Shown here: positions 1 to 12,787 of the stretch, piece by piece
Numbering within the stretch: position 1 is the first letter of the stretch
Layout of the letters: each line of letters begins with the position of its first letter
NCBI GenBank assembly: GCA_029891385.1
Contig: CM057233.1
Coordinates: 47,446,063-47,510,062, forward strand
Source of the DNA: Erythroxylum novogranatense
Lineage: Eukaryota > Streptophyta > Magnoliopsida > Malpighiales > Erythroxylaceae
Length of the DNA stretch: 64,000 nucleotides
Direction of reading: 5' to 3'
Program-made: the position numbers and the translations under genes
The notes under the pieces: model-generated
The model's database searches: none
What the model saw: the letters and a program-made list of their open reading frames with translations, nothing else
What the model was told of the DNA's origin: nothing

Positions 1-454
1 TCAAGTAACACAATCTCGTAACTAATTTCTTTCGAAAAGAGCTTAATCAATCACTTTTCTTATCTAATATCCTCATAATACATATTTTCAATCTCTTCAC
101 AATTTCTAAATTCTTAAGTCACATAGCACCCATACCATATCAATACATATATCCCTATCATCAAGCTCATCTTTCAAGTATTCTACTATTGCATCTCCTA
201 TTTATTCGAAGTCAAATCATCCAAACTCATCGTGAAACTCGAACCTTAATCTCCATTATCACATTCTTTTATCATCAATCATGCTTTCGACACCCTAATC
301 AAAACATTCTTATACTCCAAATACATGTTAGGTCATTCACATCACTATCACATTCTCACTAATTCGATCACATCCATTCACTGACTCTTATCCATTTCTT
401 ACTCATACACATACGCCCAAGTAAGATCATATTACTGGGCTCTGATACCACAAA
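1..454 (-). mobile_element. Interior (partial) of long-LTR gypsy derivative, element 1
   Basis: This stretch matches, base for base in long runs, the short interior at about 38206-38758 of the second element of the same family. On the minus strand it starts with a primer-binding site next to the LTR and then holds leader-like sequence full of stops. I see no gag or pol reading frame. The other LTR of this element must lie left of the window, so the element is cut by the window edge. It is somewhat shorter than its counterpart, so it carries small deletions. Confidence 0.75.
437..450 (-). promoter_or_regulatory. Primer-binding site (initiator Met-tRNA type), element 1
   Basis: Read on the minus strand this is TGGTATCAGAGCCC, complementary to the 3' end of plant initiator Met-tRNA and the usual primer site of many plant LTR retrotransposons. 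Four bases separate it from the LTR end. Its strand fixes the element orientation as minus. It is not a tRNA gene. Confidence 0.85.
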
Positions 455-2602
455 TATTGGGACCCGATCCGGAAACTGGATCCCAACCGGAGGAACGGAA
501 AACGAATTCGAATACGAACCAATATGAATCGAATCAAAGCAAGGAAACGAAACATAAGGCGAAATCAAATCAGATACGAATTAATTGTCAAATCGAATAA
601 ATCGAATCCGAAGGCGAATCGAATAACACAAAGCGGAAGCAAATCGAAACGAAGCAAACTTCGGATCAAAACGAATCGAAATCAATTTCCGACATCCATA
701 AACAAATATCAAAGAAAGCGTTTGCGTTGGAAACCTTAAGACTATCAGTCGAAACTAATCCAATTCGTGTACACATTTCTTTTTTCTTTTTTTTTTCTCT
801 TTCATTTTCATTCCATCTCTTACAAGTGACTTCAATATCCTCAATCCACTTACATTCACATACAATCGCATTATCCAATGTCCAATACACATTCATTCAT
901 ATTTTTCCATATACAAATCATGCTTATATCTCAATTGAACATACAAAACTTATATAACATATTCATGTGCAATACCATAACTCAATAGCCTCATCCAAAT
1001 CTCATAATTCAATTACAATTTATACACCCTTTCATAAATCAAATCAATCCAAACCCAATAATCAATCATCTCTATATCCAGATCCCATTCATAACTTATA
1101 TCAATACACATGTCCAGAATTCATAATACAATCTCATAATAATACTTGTAATACAATAATTGACAAAACCAGTCTTATACAAACCGATACAAAAATCTCA
1201 TTTTCACAAAATACAAACGATACAAAATCGAATAACATGTCTTGACATTCTTTCATCCGATCTCCCGCTCGAAAACCTGGAGATGGGGATGAAAGGGGGT
1301 GAGCACAAAGCTCGTGGATAATACGTTTATAAAACGAATAGATAAGCAAAAACCCTTGAAACATTTTTTTTCCTTCTCTGGTCTTAGCAAAACATTTCTT
1401 TGAAATCTGTAAAGCACGTTTTGAAAAGTTCTTTTCTTGCTGTAGTCAAACTCGCAGTTTGTAAAACGTATGATTCTTAGGCTTTCAGCCATAAATCCAT
1501 AGATTACAAAACATGAATGCATCAACTTGACAATTTATAGATGCAATGTCATATCACATATGTAATGCACACAAATGGCTCGAGAGTTCCGTAAACACGA
1601 CAAATAAACCGAAGTTTATACCGTAAACATAACGAGTCCGATTTCGGATCTCGTAGGCCCACAAGCAGGCAGCCGGGATAAGGCTAGACGTCGATGTGCA
1701 CGTGACTAACACAACGTTCCTCTCTCGCCCACACAAAAGCACATATCATGCTCAAAATCATTTATCGCATGATCTTTTCTGAATATACGAAATGCCATGT
1801 AATCTTTTGAGGCATAACACAATGTATGTTGCAATTCATCCAAAGTCCATGTATTGAATCAAAAATGAATTTTCAAATCATTCATACAATGATGCAACAT
1901 TTATGATGCAATTGAAATCAGAAAAATCTCTTTATTTAAAGAAAGCAGTAGTGACTTATAAATTCAAATTATAAACACATTACCCACCTCAAATCGATGC
2001 TAGAAGCTTGTCCTTAGCTTCAATTTGACCCTTGTTTCTTTCTTTCTTCCAATTGAAATTTCCCTAAACCATAAACATCCAAATTCAACATCATAAAAAT
2101 CATAATCCTCAAAATTAACTATAGGAAACCCAAATTCAACACTTTTCCAAGCTATCTAAAGCAAGAATTTCCAAAATCCCCAAATTCTAAAATTTGACAC
2201 AAACCCTAATTAATTTCCATCCAAAATTAAACCCATAATACTTAGGAATCACCAAAATTGACTCCATAATACACAAACCCATATCATTTTCCATGATTCT
2301 AAACCAAAAATCTTCCAAAATTCACAAATCAAAATTCCGGGTCTTACCTCATCCTTCACCATTTTCGGATATATCTTAGTTTGGAAGGAAGCTTTCATCA
2401 TCTTCAATCCTTTTTTCCCTTGAAACAACTCAAAATCCCCTTGAGATCTCCCAAAAATCGAAAACCCTATGTTTTCCCTCTCTTTCTCTTTCATTTTCTC
2501 TCATCCGAAAGTGCTCTCCCTTCTCTCTTCTTTCTCTTGTTCTGTTTCTTCTTTTGTCTCTTAAGTGTCGTGGATTCTCCTTCAAACAATGACAGCCCTC
2601 TT

Positions 2603-2612
2603 GCTTTTATAT
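2603..2612 (-). promoter_or_regulatory. TATA-like box of LTR A
   Basis: The minus strand reads ATATAAAAGC, next to a conserved 'ccatgtcatttaatgaatg' block that also flanks the TATA box of copies B and C. Its matching position in all three copies supports a promoter role; no transcript evidence is available. Confidence 0.45.
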
Positions 2613-2821
2613 TGCCATGTCATTTAATGAATGAGGAATGACCCATATGCCCCTCCATTTAAGCCTATAAACTTAACCCTTTAAGTAAACTTCCAAAATT
2701 GCCCTTAAAATTGACATCTTGTCTGATTATTTCGATCAGGTACATGAAGTACTTTAACAAAAATTTCTTCTATAAAATGTCCCTCTATGTCTTACGAATC
2801 CATCGCTTCAAGAATCAAGTC

Positions 2822-3386
2822 GATCGGAGCTCTATATCTCAAAATATCTCAAAAATACTGAAGTATGTTCTTCAGACTCGAGGCTGAACACTACACCTAA
2901 CTTCCGACCTAAATTTGAAAGTCTTAGAGGCTAAATTATAGCTCGGCTCCTTCATAACATTTGTAGCCCCATGTCTCTATTTTAATTAGCAACAAGAATA
3001 AACTCAATTCGAGCTCTAGTGATCGAGATATATCCAAAATACTGAACATTGTTCAGCCACCACAACACTGGGACTGAACACTACACTAAACTTCTGACCT
3101 GTATTTGGAAGTCTTAGAGGCTAAATTATAGCTCAGCTCCTTCATAAAATTTGTAGTCTCATGTCTCTATTTTAATTATCAACAATAATCAACTCAATCC
3201 TAGCTCTAGTGATCGAGATATATCCAAAATATTGAACACTATTCAGCCACCACAACACTAGGACTAAACACTACACTGAACTTCTGACCTATATTTAGAA
3301 GTCTTAGCGGCTAAATTATAGCTCAGCTTCTTCATAACATTTGTAGCCCCATCTCTCTAGTTTAATTATCAATAAAAATCATATCG
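2822..3386. repeat. Three ~185-bp subrepeats in LTR A
   Basis: The phrase beginning 'gagctctag.gatcgagatatatccaaaatactga' recurs about every 185-190 bp, followed each time by 'aacttctgacct..atttggaagtcttag'. Three units are visible here. LTRs B and C carry about four units at the matching place. This is an internal tandem repeat of the LTR, not a gene. Confidence 0.8.
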
Positions 3387-3469
3387 ATCGGATGTCGTAC
3401 GAAGAAGTTATGGCCAAAAGAGTGAAGGGAGGTCAGAGCTCGGCCAGAAAATCAAAGCTCGGCCAGAAC

Positions 3470-3575
3470 GAAGATCGGTCGACCAACAGAGGTCGACCAA
3501 CAGAGGTCGGACAACAGAGGTCGGTCGGCCAACAGAGGTCGGCCCACAGAGGTCGGCCAACAGAGGTCGGCCGGC
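3470..3575. repeat. Short GGTCGG(C) array in LTR A
   Basis: A unit of about 14 bases, CCAACAGAGGTCGG with small changes, is repeated about six times. It is locally GC-rich within an AT-rich LTR. The matching places in LTRs B and C carry related but differently arranged GGTCGGTCG blocks, so the site is a hot spot of short-repeat turnover. Confidence 0.75.
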
Positions 3576-4752
3576 ACTCAATCCGACCTTCAAACTTCCA
3601 ACTCTCATAACTTTTGACTCCGAGCTCCAAATTGGACAAACTTGGTACTGTTGGAAAGATAAAAGAGAGATATATAATTTTCAAGAAGGACTCACAAACA
3701 AGATCGGTCTTTAAAGGGGTCAAAAATGAGCTCAAAGATAACTGATCGATAATCTCCTCAAAACTTTACACAGCACCTCAACTTGAAAACATCATAACCT
3801 TTGAACCAGAACTCCAAATTTGATAAACTCAGTGTCTATAGAAAGGTAAAAGAACCCTCTACAACTTTCATTAAGGCCTTAAAAATTAGATCAACCTCTA
3901 AATGGGTCAAAAACTCCACACAAAGTGACTGGTCGATCAGCTTCACACTAAACAGCATCAAAACTTCTAACAATCATAACTTTCTACTCCCTTGTCCAAT
4001 ATTTTCGTACTTTATATCAATGGAAAAATAAAAACAATCTCTACAATGTTCATGAAGGACTCCAAAGCAACTTCAACCTCTAGCTAAGTTAATTTTTCAA
4101 TCAAAGTTTCTGCCTTGATAGCCATCATCTAAGCAATATCCAAATTTCACATTATCATATCTTTCAACCTCCACAACCAAAAATCGCATATCATACATCA
4201 TTTTAAAGCTATTCAAATTCTCTATAACTTTCACATAACGATTTACTCCAATTCAAACCACATCAGTACGGAAATCACCTCAAAACACAACATATACAAT
4301 CCTACACTTAGAGCATTTTCCAAAACCAAGGCAAAATACACTTAACTTTCAAAGATCATAACTTTCAATCCCGATATCGAAAAATAGCATACTTTATGGC
4401 TACGAAAAACTCTCAACATAAGTTACAAATTTCATGTAGATCATTTTCTCAAAGTCTGCCTAAATCAAAAGTCAACTCTTTACTCCAAAGGTCAAATTTC
4501 TTAATTCTCCAAAATATAACACTTTCACCAATCATTTCTTGCTTTTCAACTTCCATTTCAATCAACTAGTTCATTTTGACTTTCATAACTCATACAACTC
4601 TACTCAAATTTTAAAATCATCAAAACCAATCACTTCATTTCTCATCAATCTCCTTTAAGTACAGTAACATCTATAACACAATACCTATACAAACACACTC
4701 ATTTAATTCCATTTAATATTTCTAATTTCTACCGAAAGTTCGGGGTCCAACA

Positions 4753-5195
4753 CATAATATCCATATGATTATCTCATAGTAGGTCAATCCAATGTACTTA
4801 CTACCTTTAATGAGCAACCACATGTTAACTTTAAACAACTTATGTCTACAGTTTATGAGATCTACAGCTTAATTCAATCAAGGAGTATAACATATGCTAG
4901 TATATCCAGATTAATGATATCCCATCTCATTAATCCTATAACTAGAGAAAGTTTAGATACTAATATAATTACACATGATAGGTGTCCCATTATCGTGATC
5001 TCATTATGATATTATGATTTCCTCCATGATATATGTTGTATCAAAGACTTGATTAAATCAATTTAAGATCAACATCAAATTTATAAATGTATGAACATCG
5101 AAATAATAAAAAATGCCTTTATTAATTATAAAATGATTTGTACAATAAGTGCTAAAGTTGATTGCCTTTATAGCACTTCTCCAACACTACTCCTA
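4753..5195 (-). mobile_element. Ty1/copia LTR remnant, interrupted by element 1
   Basis: The sequence aligns by eye with the inner end of the copia LTR at about 57560-57986, for example the shared runs 'ccaatgtacttact', 'cacatgatagg' and 'aaaaatgccttt.tttatt'. It ends with 'gcacttctccaaca', equivalent to the LTR start 'gcactactctaaca' of the better copy. It begins exactly where LTR A stops, so the long-LTR element probably inserted into this older copia LTR. The outer part of the copia LTR would lie left of the window. Confidence 0.7.
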
Positions 5196-7459
5196 ACTAC
5201 ATAATTGGATTTAAACCAATCCTAAAGATAATTAAATCACAATTATGATATCTCTTCATTTGTTTATTAATTTAATATTTTAAGTTTATTAAGGTACTAA
5301 CTCTCATTGTGTGACTTAACAAAAGTAACTTTGATTCAATCTCTTGATTTCTTATCAAATATAAGCTTAAAAACCACAAAGCAATATTGTATTGAATTCA
5401 ACATGATAAAAGTTAAATAAAATAATTTAAGAATAAACCTAATATAGATTTAGAATTCCATAATCATTTTCAAAACACAATTAATTAGAATTGACATCTA
5501 AGGAAATGAAATAGAATAAAAACTAATAAATAAGCTTGATAGCCTTGATCTTGAAATTTTAGAAAGCTAGAGTTGACTTGATATTCCACTATTTAATCAT
5601 CTTCTTTATGACATGTAGACTATTTTTTGTTTCTTATTTTGCTCTTCCTTTCTAGGTGTCTTTGATGACTCTCGTTGCCTCTCTCTAAATTCAAATGCTT
5701 ATAATCTGCCTCCCTTTGATTTAGCGTTCTTATTATCCTAATATGTCAACAAACTAGGGTTTCTGGGATATACACAAAAACTTACACAATCATGTATATG
5801 ATTGTGTATCTCTAAACATACCTCCAATCATGACTTTACATAGTTATAAAGACTTACTCGGGTATTATACACGACTGTGTATGGCAACATACATGAACAT
5901 GTATCTCCACATAGGCAAGAATTATGTCTTTAAAGCTCCACATTAAGTAACTTACATGGTCAATATACATGATTGTGTATCTCCATAATTGCTCCAATTC
6001 TTCCATTTAATGCCACAATTTTACTCGAATACATCTCCTCATGGTCTATAAATGTAATTATCACTTAAAAACACATTTGAAGCAAATAAATTACCAAAGA
6101 TACTATAAAACTCTTAAATAACAAGCAAAATATATTAAATATGGCTATACAAATATTGACAAATAATTATCTATCAGTAGTAAGAATACAAAGTTAGATA
6201 ACCAAGACGATCCTTTTTGACATGTTAGTTAAATGAACATAATAAGAATCATAAAGTTTCATACTAGGATATATGCATCATTTTGATTATGAATCGATAG
6301 AACTTGTGAAACTTATTAAGTTGAAGTATAACCAAATCAATTGTTGGTGCAAGGAAGATGATGTCATTAAATTGTTAAATCTTATACATATAATGTATTG
6401 AATGAAATAACAATTCAAAAATGATGATGCTTGTATTTCATTATATTAATAATGACTTTATATGATATAGTCATATGTATTAAACAAAATATTGAGATAA
6501 AATTTAAAATTTTAAAGTATTTTAATCTAAGTAGAAATTAAACATTGAGACTATTGAAGCACTTCGATGAGATCAATGTTGTGAGTTTTGAATTTTCGTT
6601 ATTTATAGAAAATGAGATTTTGTAATAAATATCTCCATAACTAAATCTCATAATAGTAGAATTACGTAAGGAGGAAAATGCAATATGAGATATTATATGA
6701 TGCAATATTCATTTCTTCTATAGCCAAGATTAGTATTATAACTTACCTTTGGTAGTTCTAAGTAAATCATTAGTAACATTTCATATTGGATATGAAATTG
6801 TAATGCTTTAAAAGAGTCAAAGTTAATTATTTTGGGATATAATGCTTAGTTAAAGCATATATTATCCATTAGTTTTAGAACTAAGTTGGATGATAAAAGC
6901 TTATTAGATATCCAAATGATTAGATATAATATTACATATCCTAATGAACAAATTGTTTGTTTCAATGCAAACTTACAGGAGAATAGTTCTCAAAATAAGT
7001 AGTGGGAGTAAGATAAATTTTGAAAATTTCAAATCTCATTACAATACATCCAATTGGAACTATTGCTTTTGTTGATATATTTGATGTATAATTGAAAGGT
7101 TATGAGAAAATGAATTAATCACTTTTATATTGAATCTAACGAGATTGTTTTGAAGATGATTGTGAATTTATCATTCCTACAAGAAGGTTATTAGGAGTAT
7201 ATAGAGACATATTGCTCAATGAGAACAACAATTCAAATTTTCAATTATTGAAAGTATAATTGTTCAAGAACAATTCTTGTTGGATATGAAAAGGTAATAG
7301 CTTAATTATGGGAATTAAATCTATAAATATATGAAAGTTTTAAAACTATTATAAGTCTAGGTATATAATTAATGTATTAAAGGTGTTTAGTATTTAAGAT
7401 TCTTATCCTTGTGAAGTATTAAATATATCCATTATTCTATCTACTAATTGATATTTGAG
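5196..7459. other. AT-rich intergenic DNA, no gene recognised
   Basis: The first tens of bases look like decayed copia sequence next to the LTR. Beyond that I see no sustained coding frame on either strand. The only structured part is the dyad cluster at 5768-5990. The plus strand towards 7459 probably contains further decayed copia pol upstream of the recognisable RNase H part, but frames are too broken to support it. Confidence 0.5.
5768..5990. repeat. Cluster of TACAC...GTGTA dyads
   Basis: Within about 220 bases there are several short inverted repeats with a small core: a 26-bp near-palindrome at 5781-5806 (arms TACACAATCAT / ATGATTGTGTA), ATACACGACTGTGTAT, ATACATGAACATGTAT and ATACATGATTGTGTAT. 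Arms are conserved while the core changes. In shape they resemble the GTCAC-N4-GTGAC dyads elsewhere in the window, with different arm sequence. Confidence 0.6.
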
Positions 7460-7970
7460 TTCAAGGTTATATGAATATTAGAAGTAAATCTGATTAAGGT
7501 ATATTTGACTTAGAATAATATTATTTTAAGATAGGAAAGGTTCCAATGTTGCATTAATTATTAATAAGGCCAAAATACATTTATCATTTAGTGGAAATTA
7601 ATATTTGGATAAGAAGTTCTTTAATGAACTTAGTGTAGTTCCTTGTTTTGTTCAAAGAGTAACATTCTGTAAAACAATAGAGTCATTGGGCCTGTAAAAG
7701 GAGTAAAAGTCTCATCAAAGATCTAAGTATATATTTATGTAATTTCTCTTAATTATGATGATAATTAAGATGAAAGTTAAAATATTTAAGCAAGTGCTCA
7801 CAATAAATAATCATGTAATATTGAGCATGTAAAAGGAGCTAAAGTCTCATCAAAGATCTAAGTATATATTTATGTAGTTTCTCTTAATTATGATGATAAT
7901 TAAGATGAAAGTTAAAATATTTAAGCAAGTGCTCACAATAAATAATCTTGTAAAATTCTTGCATTAAACC
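7460..7970 (+). pseudogene. Decayed Ty1/copia RNase H / pol C-terminus
   Basis: Read on the plus strand with several frame changes, this resembles the RNase H end of copia pol: a segment like 'GYMNIRSKSD', then 'DKKFFNELSVVPCF' and then 'SHQRSKYIFM.FLLIM'. The last is a clear relative of 'SHQRSKHVLCRYHLIREI' in the copia element at 58050-58274. Many stops interrupt it, so no protein can be made. The RNase H tail appears twice because of a 135-bp tandem duplication. It is most likely an old relative of the element at 58-60 kb in the opposite orientation. Confidence 0.55.
7693..7953. repeat. 135-bp tandem duplication (two units)
   Basis: The units 7693-7818 and 7828-7953 are almost identical, including 'tctcatcaaagatctaagta' and 'agcaagtgctcacaataaat'. 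They contain the decayed RNase H 'SHQRSK' segment. High similarity of the units inside an otherwise strongly decayed region suggests the duplication is younger than the decay. Confidence 0.9.
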
Positions 7971-8343
7971 TCTATCCCAACAACAACATGATTTTCATAT
8001 AGTTATATAATAAAGATACTTAAAATGATTGGCTTAGTATAAGTAGGAAATCATTAGTTTATGCCATACATCCAGCCAAATGATTGTAGTTTAGTGATGT
8101 AATTATCTAAATATATTCTTTATCTTATACATATTTAAAATGTATATGATAAAGTTTGTGGGATAAATTTACATTGCAAATAAAATTATAATTATGAGAT
8201 TTATACTGTATTTATGTATTATCATTAAGTTATTCCTAGTCATTGTTTTATTAAGACTAGATATTAATACATCACTTATAAAGGAAGTTATCGATCTTAT
8301 ATACTAAAGTATAAAGATACTTAAACAAATGTGTATATGGTTA

Positions 8344-8641
8344 TTAGAGAACAAGTTCACTAAACTGACCATATGAGAATTCTGTTTAGAATATTACTTG
8401 TCTATTTAGGAAAATCTCATTGTGATGATTATATAAATAATCCTTTAACTTGAGATCTCTAAAGTATCTCATATACCGATTGCTATGTTTTGTTAGAGAA
8501 CAAGTTCACTAAACTGACCATATGAGAATTCTGTTTAGAATATTACTTGTCTATTTAGGAAAATCTCATTGTGATGATTGTATAAGTAATCTTTTAACTT
8601 GAGATCTCTAAAGTATCTCATATACCGATTGCTATGTTTTG
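8344..8641. repeat. 149-bp tandem duplication (two units)
   Basis: The units 8344-8492 and 8493-8641 are nearly identical, from 'ttagagaacaagttcactaa' to 'ccgattgctatgttttg'. No coding frame is evident. A second tandem duplication of similar size within 700 bp of the first points to a locally unstable tract. Confidence 0.9.
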
Positions 8642-10168
8642 ATAATACTCATGACCTACTCTAGTCAAGAGCAGTTCAGTCAGTAATCACTAGATGTAGC
8701 ATAAACTATATGAAAGTAGTTAAATCATCAATATAAGATTCATCACCTTAAAGTAATTAAAGAAAATATTTTGTTGTTCTTAATTAGTATTAATTTCAAA
8801 AAATCCTTGGCCAAGGTATAATAACACTTTGAAAATAGTTTTCAAATATCAATAATTGAATCAGTTACTAATCGTAAGAACTAATATGATTAGACTCAAT
8901 TAGAGTAGACATTAATTTTATGCTCTATGCCTAATTATAACATGTATGATGAAAAGATTGAATTATATGAAAAATCATATATAAAATTTAATTATAACTA
9001 CTTTGACATTATTAAATATTTGGATAGTTATCACACATTGTTAGATGCCGATCTTGATCTATGAGTATAAATTATTTATCTAGGAAATTAAAGATGAATT
9101 GAAAGAGTCTAATTTATCTAATCTTAAAATGATTTTGAGTTATAAGTTATACCAATTGGTAACTTATTTAGGAGTTTTAATCAAGTTATACTTGATTGAA
9201 AAGTTTCATAAACTTTATGATTAAATATGAGATATTTAGTAAATAGAGACCAATATGTGATATTAAATCTTATTTGGGCTAATTGGTATCAATTAGAATT
9301 AGTTCTAATAATTAAAGTTTAATTGAAACTAGAATTTAATTTTAATTAAATTACTAAAATGTTCAAAACATATTATAAATAAGATTGGGTTCTAAGGAAC
9401 TATCACTTCTTACCTAATCTTTTCTCGTAATAATTGCAGCATGTTCTTAATATGTACTTGTTGATATTATTAGAAGTCAAACACTTGTAAAGTTATGGTA
9501 GTTGAGATGAGCTGATTTTAAAAACGATTTGAGGAAATGACAATAAAAGATTGATCTTTAGAAGATATGAATTAAGATTTATGTTTTGTCATGTTTAATA
9601 TGTTAATCTTCTTATAAAATTTAAGTGATATTGGCTTTAAAAATTAAATTCTGTTATCTCATATAACCGCTTAGAATTTACTCAATTGTTAATGCACAAA
9701 TATTACTAGTAGAAAGTGTATTTTAAATTTAAATGAATTTTAAATTAATAAAATTAAGACTCATGTCAATAGTAATATAACATTTTTATTTTTATTGCTT
9801 ATGAAGATCTATGGTATTGCATAGAATACATATGTTATTCCAAATTTCATTCATTTAAATTAAATATAATTTAAATATAAATTATATTTAATTTAATAAA
9901 TGACAAATTAACCTTAATTATAATAAATTTTAATTAACCTAATTTAAACTACCGATTCCATTCTTACTAATCAATTGTCTTTAGTGTCTCAACAAAGAAA
10001 ATAAAAGGTGAATGAAATATATTTTAAAAAAGAGAGGAGTATAGATAGGAAGGTGTGACACTCTCATAAGTTCCTAAAACACAATTATCCAAATCATTCC
10101 CAAAACATAATATTAATACCACAATCCTCAACAGTTCCAAAAGAGAGATGTTCATCAAACACAAAAGT

Positions 10169-10203
10169 ACATATATATGTATATATGTATGTATGTATAT
10201 ACA
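10169..10203. repeat. TA/TG microsatellite
   Basis: An alternating run of ATAT and GTAT/TATG units ending in 'tatatacatt'. It is a simple sequence repeat; open frames across it on the minus strand are not meaningful. Confidence 0.8.
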
Positions 10204-11443
10204 TTCAAACAACTTTACTTAAGTAATTTGCTAGCTCTACCTAATCTCCTCTCTATCAATCAAATACACTAGGGTTATCGGTAATTACTTGATCTCTTAA
10301 AAGAAATAGTGGCAAAAGGTCAGCTACCTACTTAATAAGGATAACCAACTATACCTTTAAAACCAAATAACTCAAACTATAAATATAAAGCTTAGTCAGT
10401 GATTAAAACATTCATATAATATGAAGATACAAAAAATTAATTAGTCTAATTTGAACAATTAACAAACATGTAAAAATTTTAACAAACAAAGATTAACATA
10501 AATATTAATTTATAAATGTCATTTATGTTTTATCTCATAATTAACTGAATTGACTAACCCTGCTTAACCTAGTAGGCTTACATTCAATGGTCGTTAAGCT
10601 CATCTCTACTCATCATAATCTCTCATCAAGTGGATACATAATTAAATGTATAATTATCGACACAGGATACTTCAATTTCTCAATCTCTCTTGGTACCTTG
10701 GTACTACTCCAGTACCTAGCTATCGACACAGGACATCCCTAAAACTCAGGATGCTCCAATATTTGCTCCACAGATAGCTACCTAGCAATCACTCACTCAT
10801 CTCTAAACAACTTATCAATCTATAACCATTGAATATAGTCTATCCTAGGTAAGCCACCGATTCTTGATTTTTACAAATTATTCACATCATATTATGAACC
10901 AGTCTCTATTTAGTTAACACATTTTTTGTCAAATTAACAAGCATTAAACCTTATAAAACATAATAAAATATCAAAGTCAAACACCTTGTACTTCATTAAT
11001 TATTGGAAAATAAATAAACATAAATTATAAATGTAACTATTAATCGATAATTAAAATTAATGACTATTTAAAATATCATTCACTATAAAATAATTTATTA
11101 GTAACAAAACAAAGACACTATTTTAAGAGTAAAGTCTACGGTTATTCTTATCTCAATTTCAACTCAACTAATTGATAATCGAATTTACTTCTTAATCGGA
11201 CCTTTGGACCTAGAAATTATAAAATTCTATTATACTAATTTAAGAAGATTTTCAACCCAATTGCACTTAATAATCCAACCTTTTCCTTTTCTACTTTATT
11301 CTTAATTATAAAATAATATCCTTACTAGCTTAACCATCATAATTACGAAAATATCTTTAACTAACTAAAAGTCCTATTTACCTTCATTTATTTTAATTAA
11401 TACCAAAAATGGCCTTTTTGAAAAGTAAATTTTAGATTTACCC

Positions 11444-11561
11444 TTCACTATTTGCATTTTCTACTTTGTTTGTTAATGCAACTTAAATTCTCAAAAACTG
11501 TCATCTTCTAGAAGATCTTCACTATTTGCATTTTCTACTTTGTTTGTTAATGCAACTTAAA
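11444..11561. repeat. 74-bp tandem duplication
   Basis: The phrase beginning 'ttcactatttgcattttcta' and running through 'tgtttgttaatgcaacttaa' occurs at 11444 and again at 11518 with essentially no differences. The spacer 'tcttctagaagatcttc' also contains a short palindrome. Confidence 0.85.
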
Positions 11562-12787
11562 AGATCTTCACCCTCTGCTCTTCTCTTATCTCGTCTTCTT
11601 CTATAATTTTTCAGCCACTTTTTCTCCAATTTTTAATCTCTTTCCATGACTTTAATTAGTCTCAAACAATCACAACATGCAACCTAACTATAAACCAGTG
11701 TAGGGTGATCAAAAATCACTAAAAAAAAGACATGAAATAGCTGCTGGAATTTTACCTATATATTAAAGGATTTTTGGGTTGTTAACCTCCACAATTTCCT
11801 TACAATTCGCTGTAAAAACAACCATAATGAGAAGACATATAAGAGAAGTGTCACATGCAGGAGAAAAATGGTACATTAAGACACATACCAGCTGGAATGG
11901 TTTAAAGAAAAATGGAGGAGGAGAAGACTTCGTTGGTGTGTTTTCTTTTTCAAACCGTTGCCCTTTTGCACATATTTAATAGTTTATGGGATGGGCTATT
12001 GGGTTTTGTTTTATTATTAATGGGCTTTATATAAAGAGAGCGAAAAAAGAGAAAGAGAAAATATCAAAAGTGAAAGAGTCCTTAAAATAGATAATGCCAG
12101 AAGTGAAGAGTTCCTACAAAAGTTGCCAAACTCGACTTTGAGTTCTATTTTGTTTCTACTACTATCACGTAAACATACCTAAAAGATAAGAAATAGCAAT
12201 AGGGATTATGATAAGACGAGTTTTTGCTTAAAAATTTCAACTAAAACAAAATGAAGATAGGTTGAATCTTAAAATTTTTCAAATCCAAAAGCATTTTCAA
12301 TAAAGGAAGATAGATCAATTCTTTTTTTTAAAAAAAGTATACTCAATAAAGGAAATATGGGTTTTGTCAAGCAAATACATACGAATATTCTCTTCTTTGT
12401 TTCAGTAAACTAAAATTAACATCAATCTTTTTTTCATAAATCATTAAAAGAAAAAGACAATGCATAATTGCAAAATCAAAATGGCGTAAAAATAAATAAT
12501 AGGTTCATGTCCAAAATCACCATAATAAAAAAGTACCTTAAAGAGATGGTTCCAATATAAAGAAATATAGGAATAAATTTTTGAGTGGTTGAAATTGTCT
12601 CCCTAATTGTCTCTGCCAACATAAACATGAAAGCAAGAACAAATAAAAAGACGAGGGAGGAAATAGATCTTCTGTAATCGAATCTCTATTCCTCTGTGCG
12701 CAAAACCCTGTAAGCTATTCATTATATAACTAGCAGATGGATAATGCAATAATCCAAATCAATATAATGTCCGCTTAATTTAGAATT

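Larger units (their letters stand above)
455..4752 (-). repeat. LTR copy A of the long-LTR gypsy derivative (4.3 kb)
   Basis: On the plus strand the LTR opens with TATTGGGACCCGATCC (the expected TG has become TA) and ends with GTTCGGGGTCCAACA, so the two ends form the inverted terminal repeat typical of LTRs. It aligns with copies B (32704) and C (38759) over most of its length but is more diverged and lacks the central expansion of about 1.1 kb found in those two, which explains 4.3 against 5.4 kb. Inside lie a TATA-like site near 2603, a splice-donor-like GAG/GTAAG at 2342-2350, subrepeats of about 185 bp (2822-3386) and a short GGTCGG array (3470-3575). Short open frames here have no codon structure and I do not treat them as genes. 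The element sits directly in a copia LTR remnant that starts at 4753. Confidence 0.8.

Noticed and set aside
437..450. tRNA-like sequence near the LTR
   Set aside because: Only the 3' end of initiator Met-tRNA is matched; it is a primer-binding site.
727..1245. Plus-strand frames up to 92 residues in LTR A
   Set aside because: They are Asn-, Ser- and Thr-rich and come from AT-rich LTR sequence; not conserved as frames in B and C.
3392..3735. Arg- and Gly-rich or 'VGRP' repeat open frames on both strands
   Set aside because: They are translations of the GGTCGG array in LTR A; copies B and C do not preserve the protein.
8000..8130. Possible copia RT segment ('SLVYAIHP')
   Set aside because: It falls after the RNase H end of the same decayed element, in the wrong order, and is too short.
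10560..10900. A further gypsy LTR on the minus strand
   Set aside because: The text resembles an LTR tail, but I could not find ends, primer site or a second copy, so I only mention it in the regional entry.
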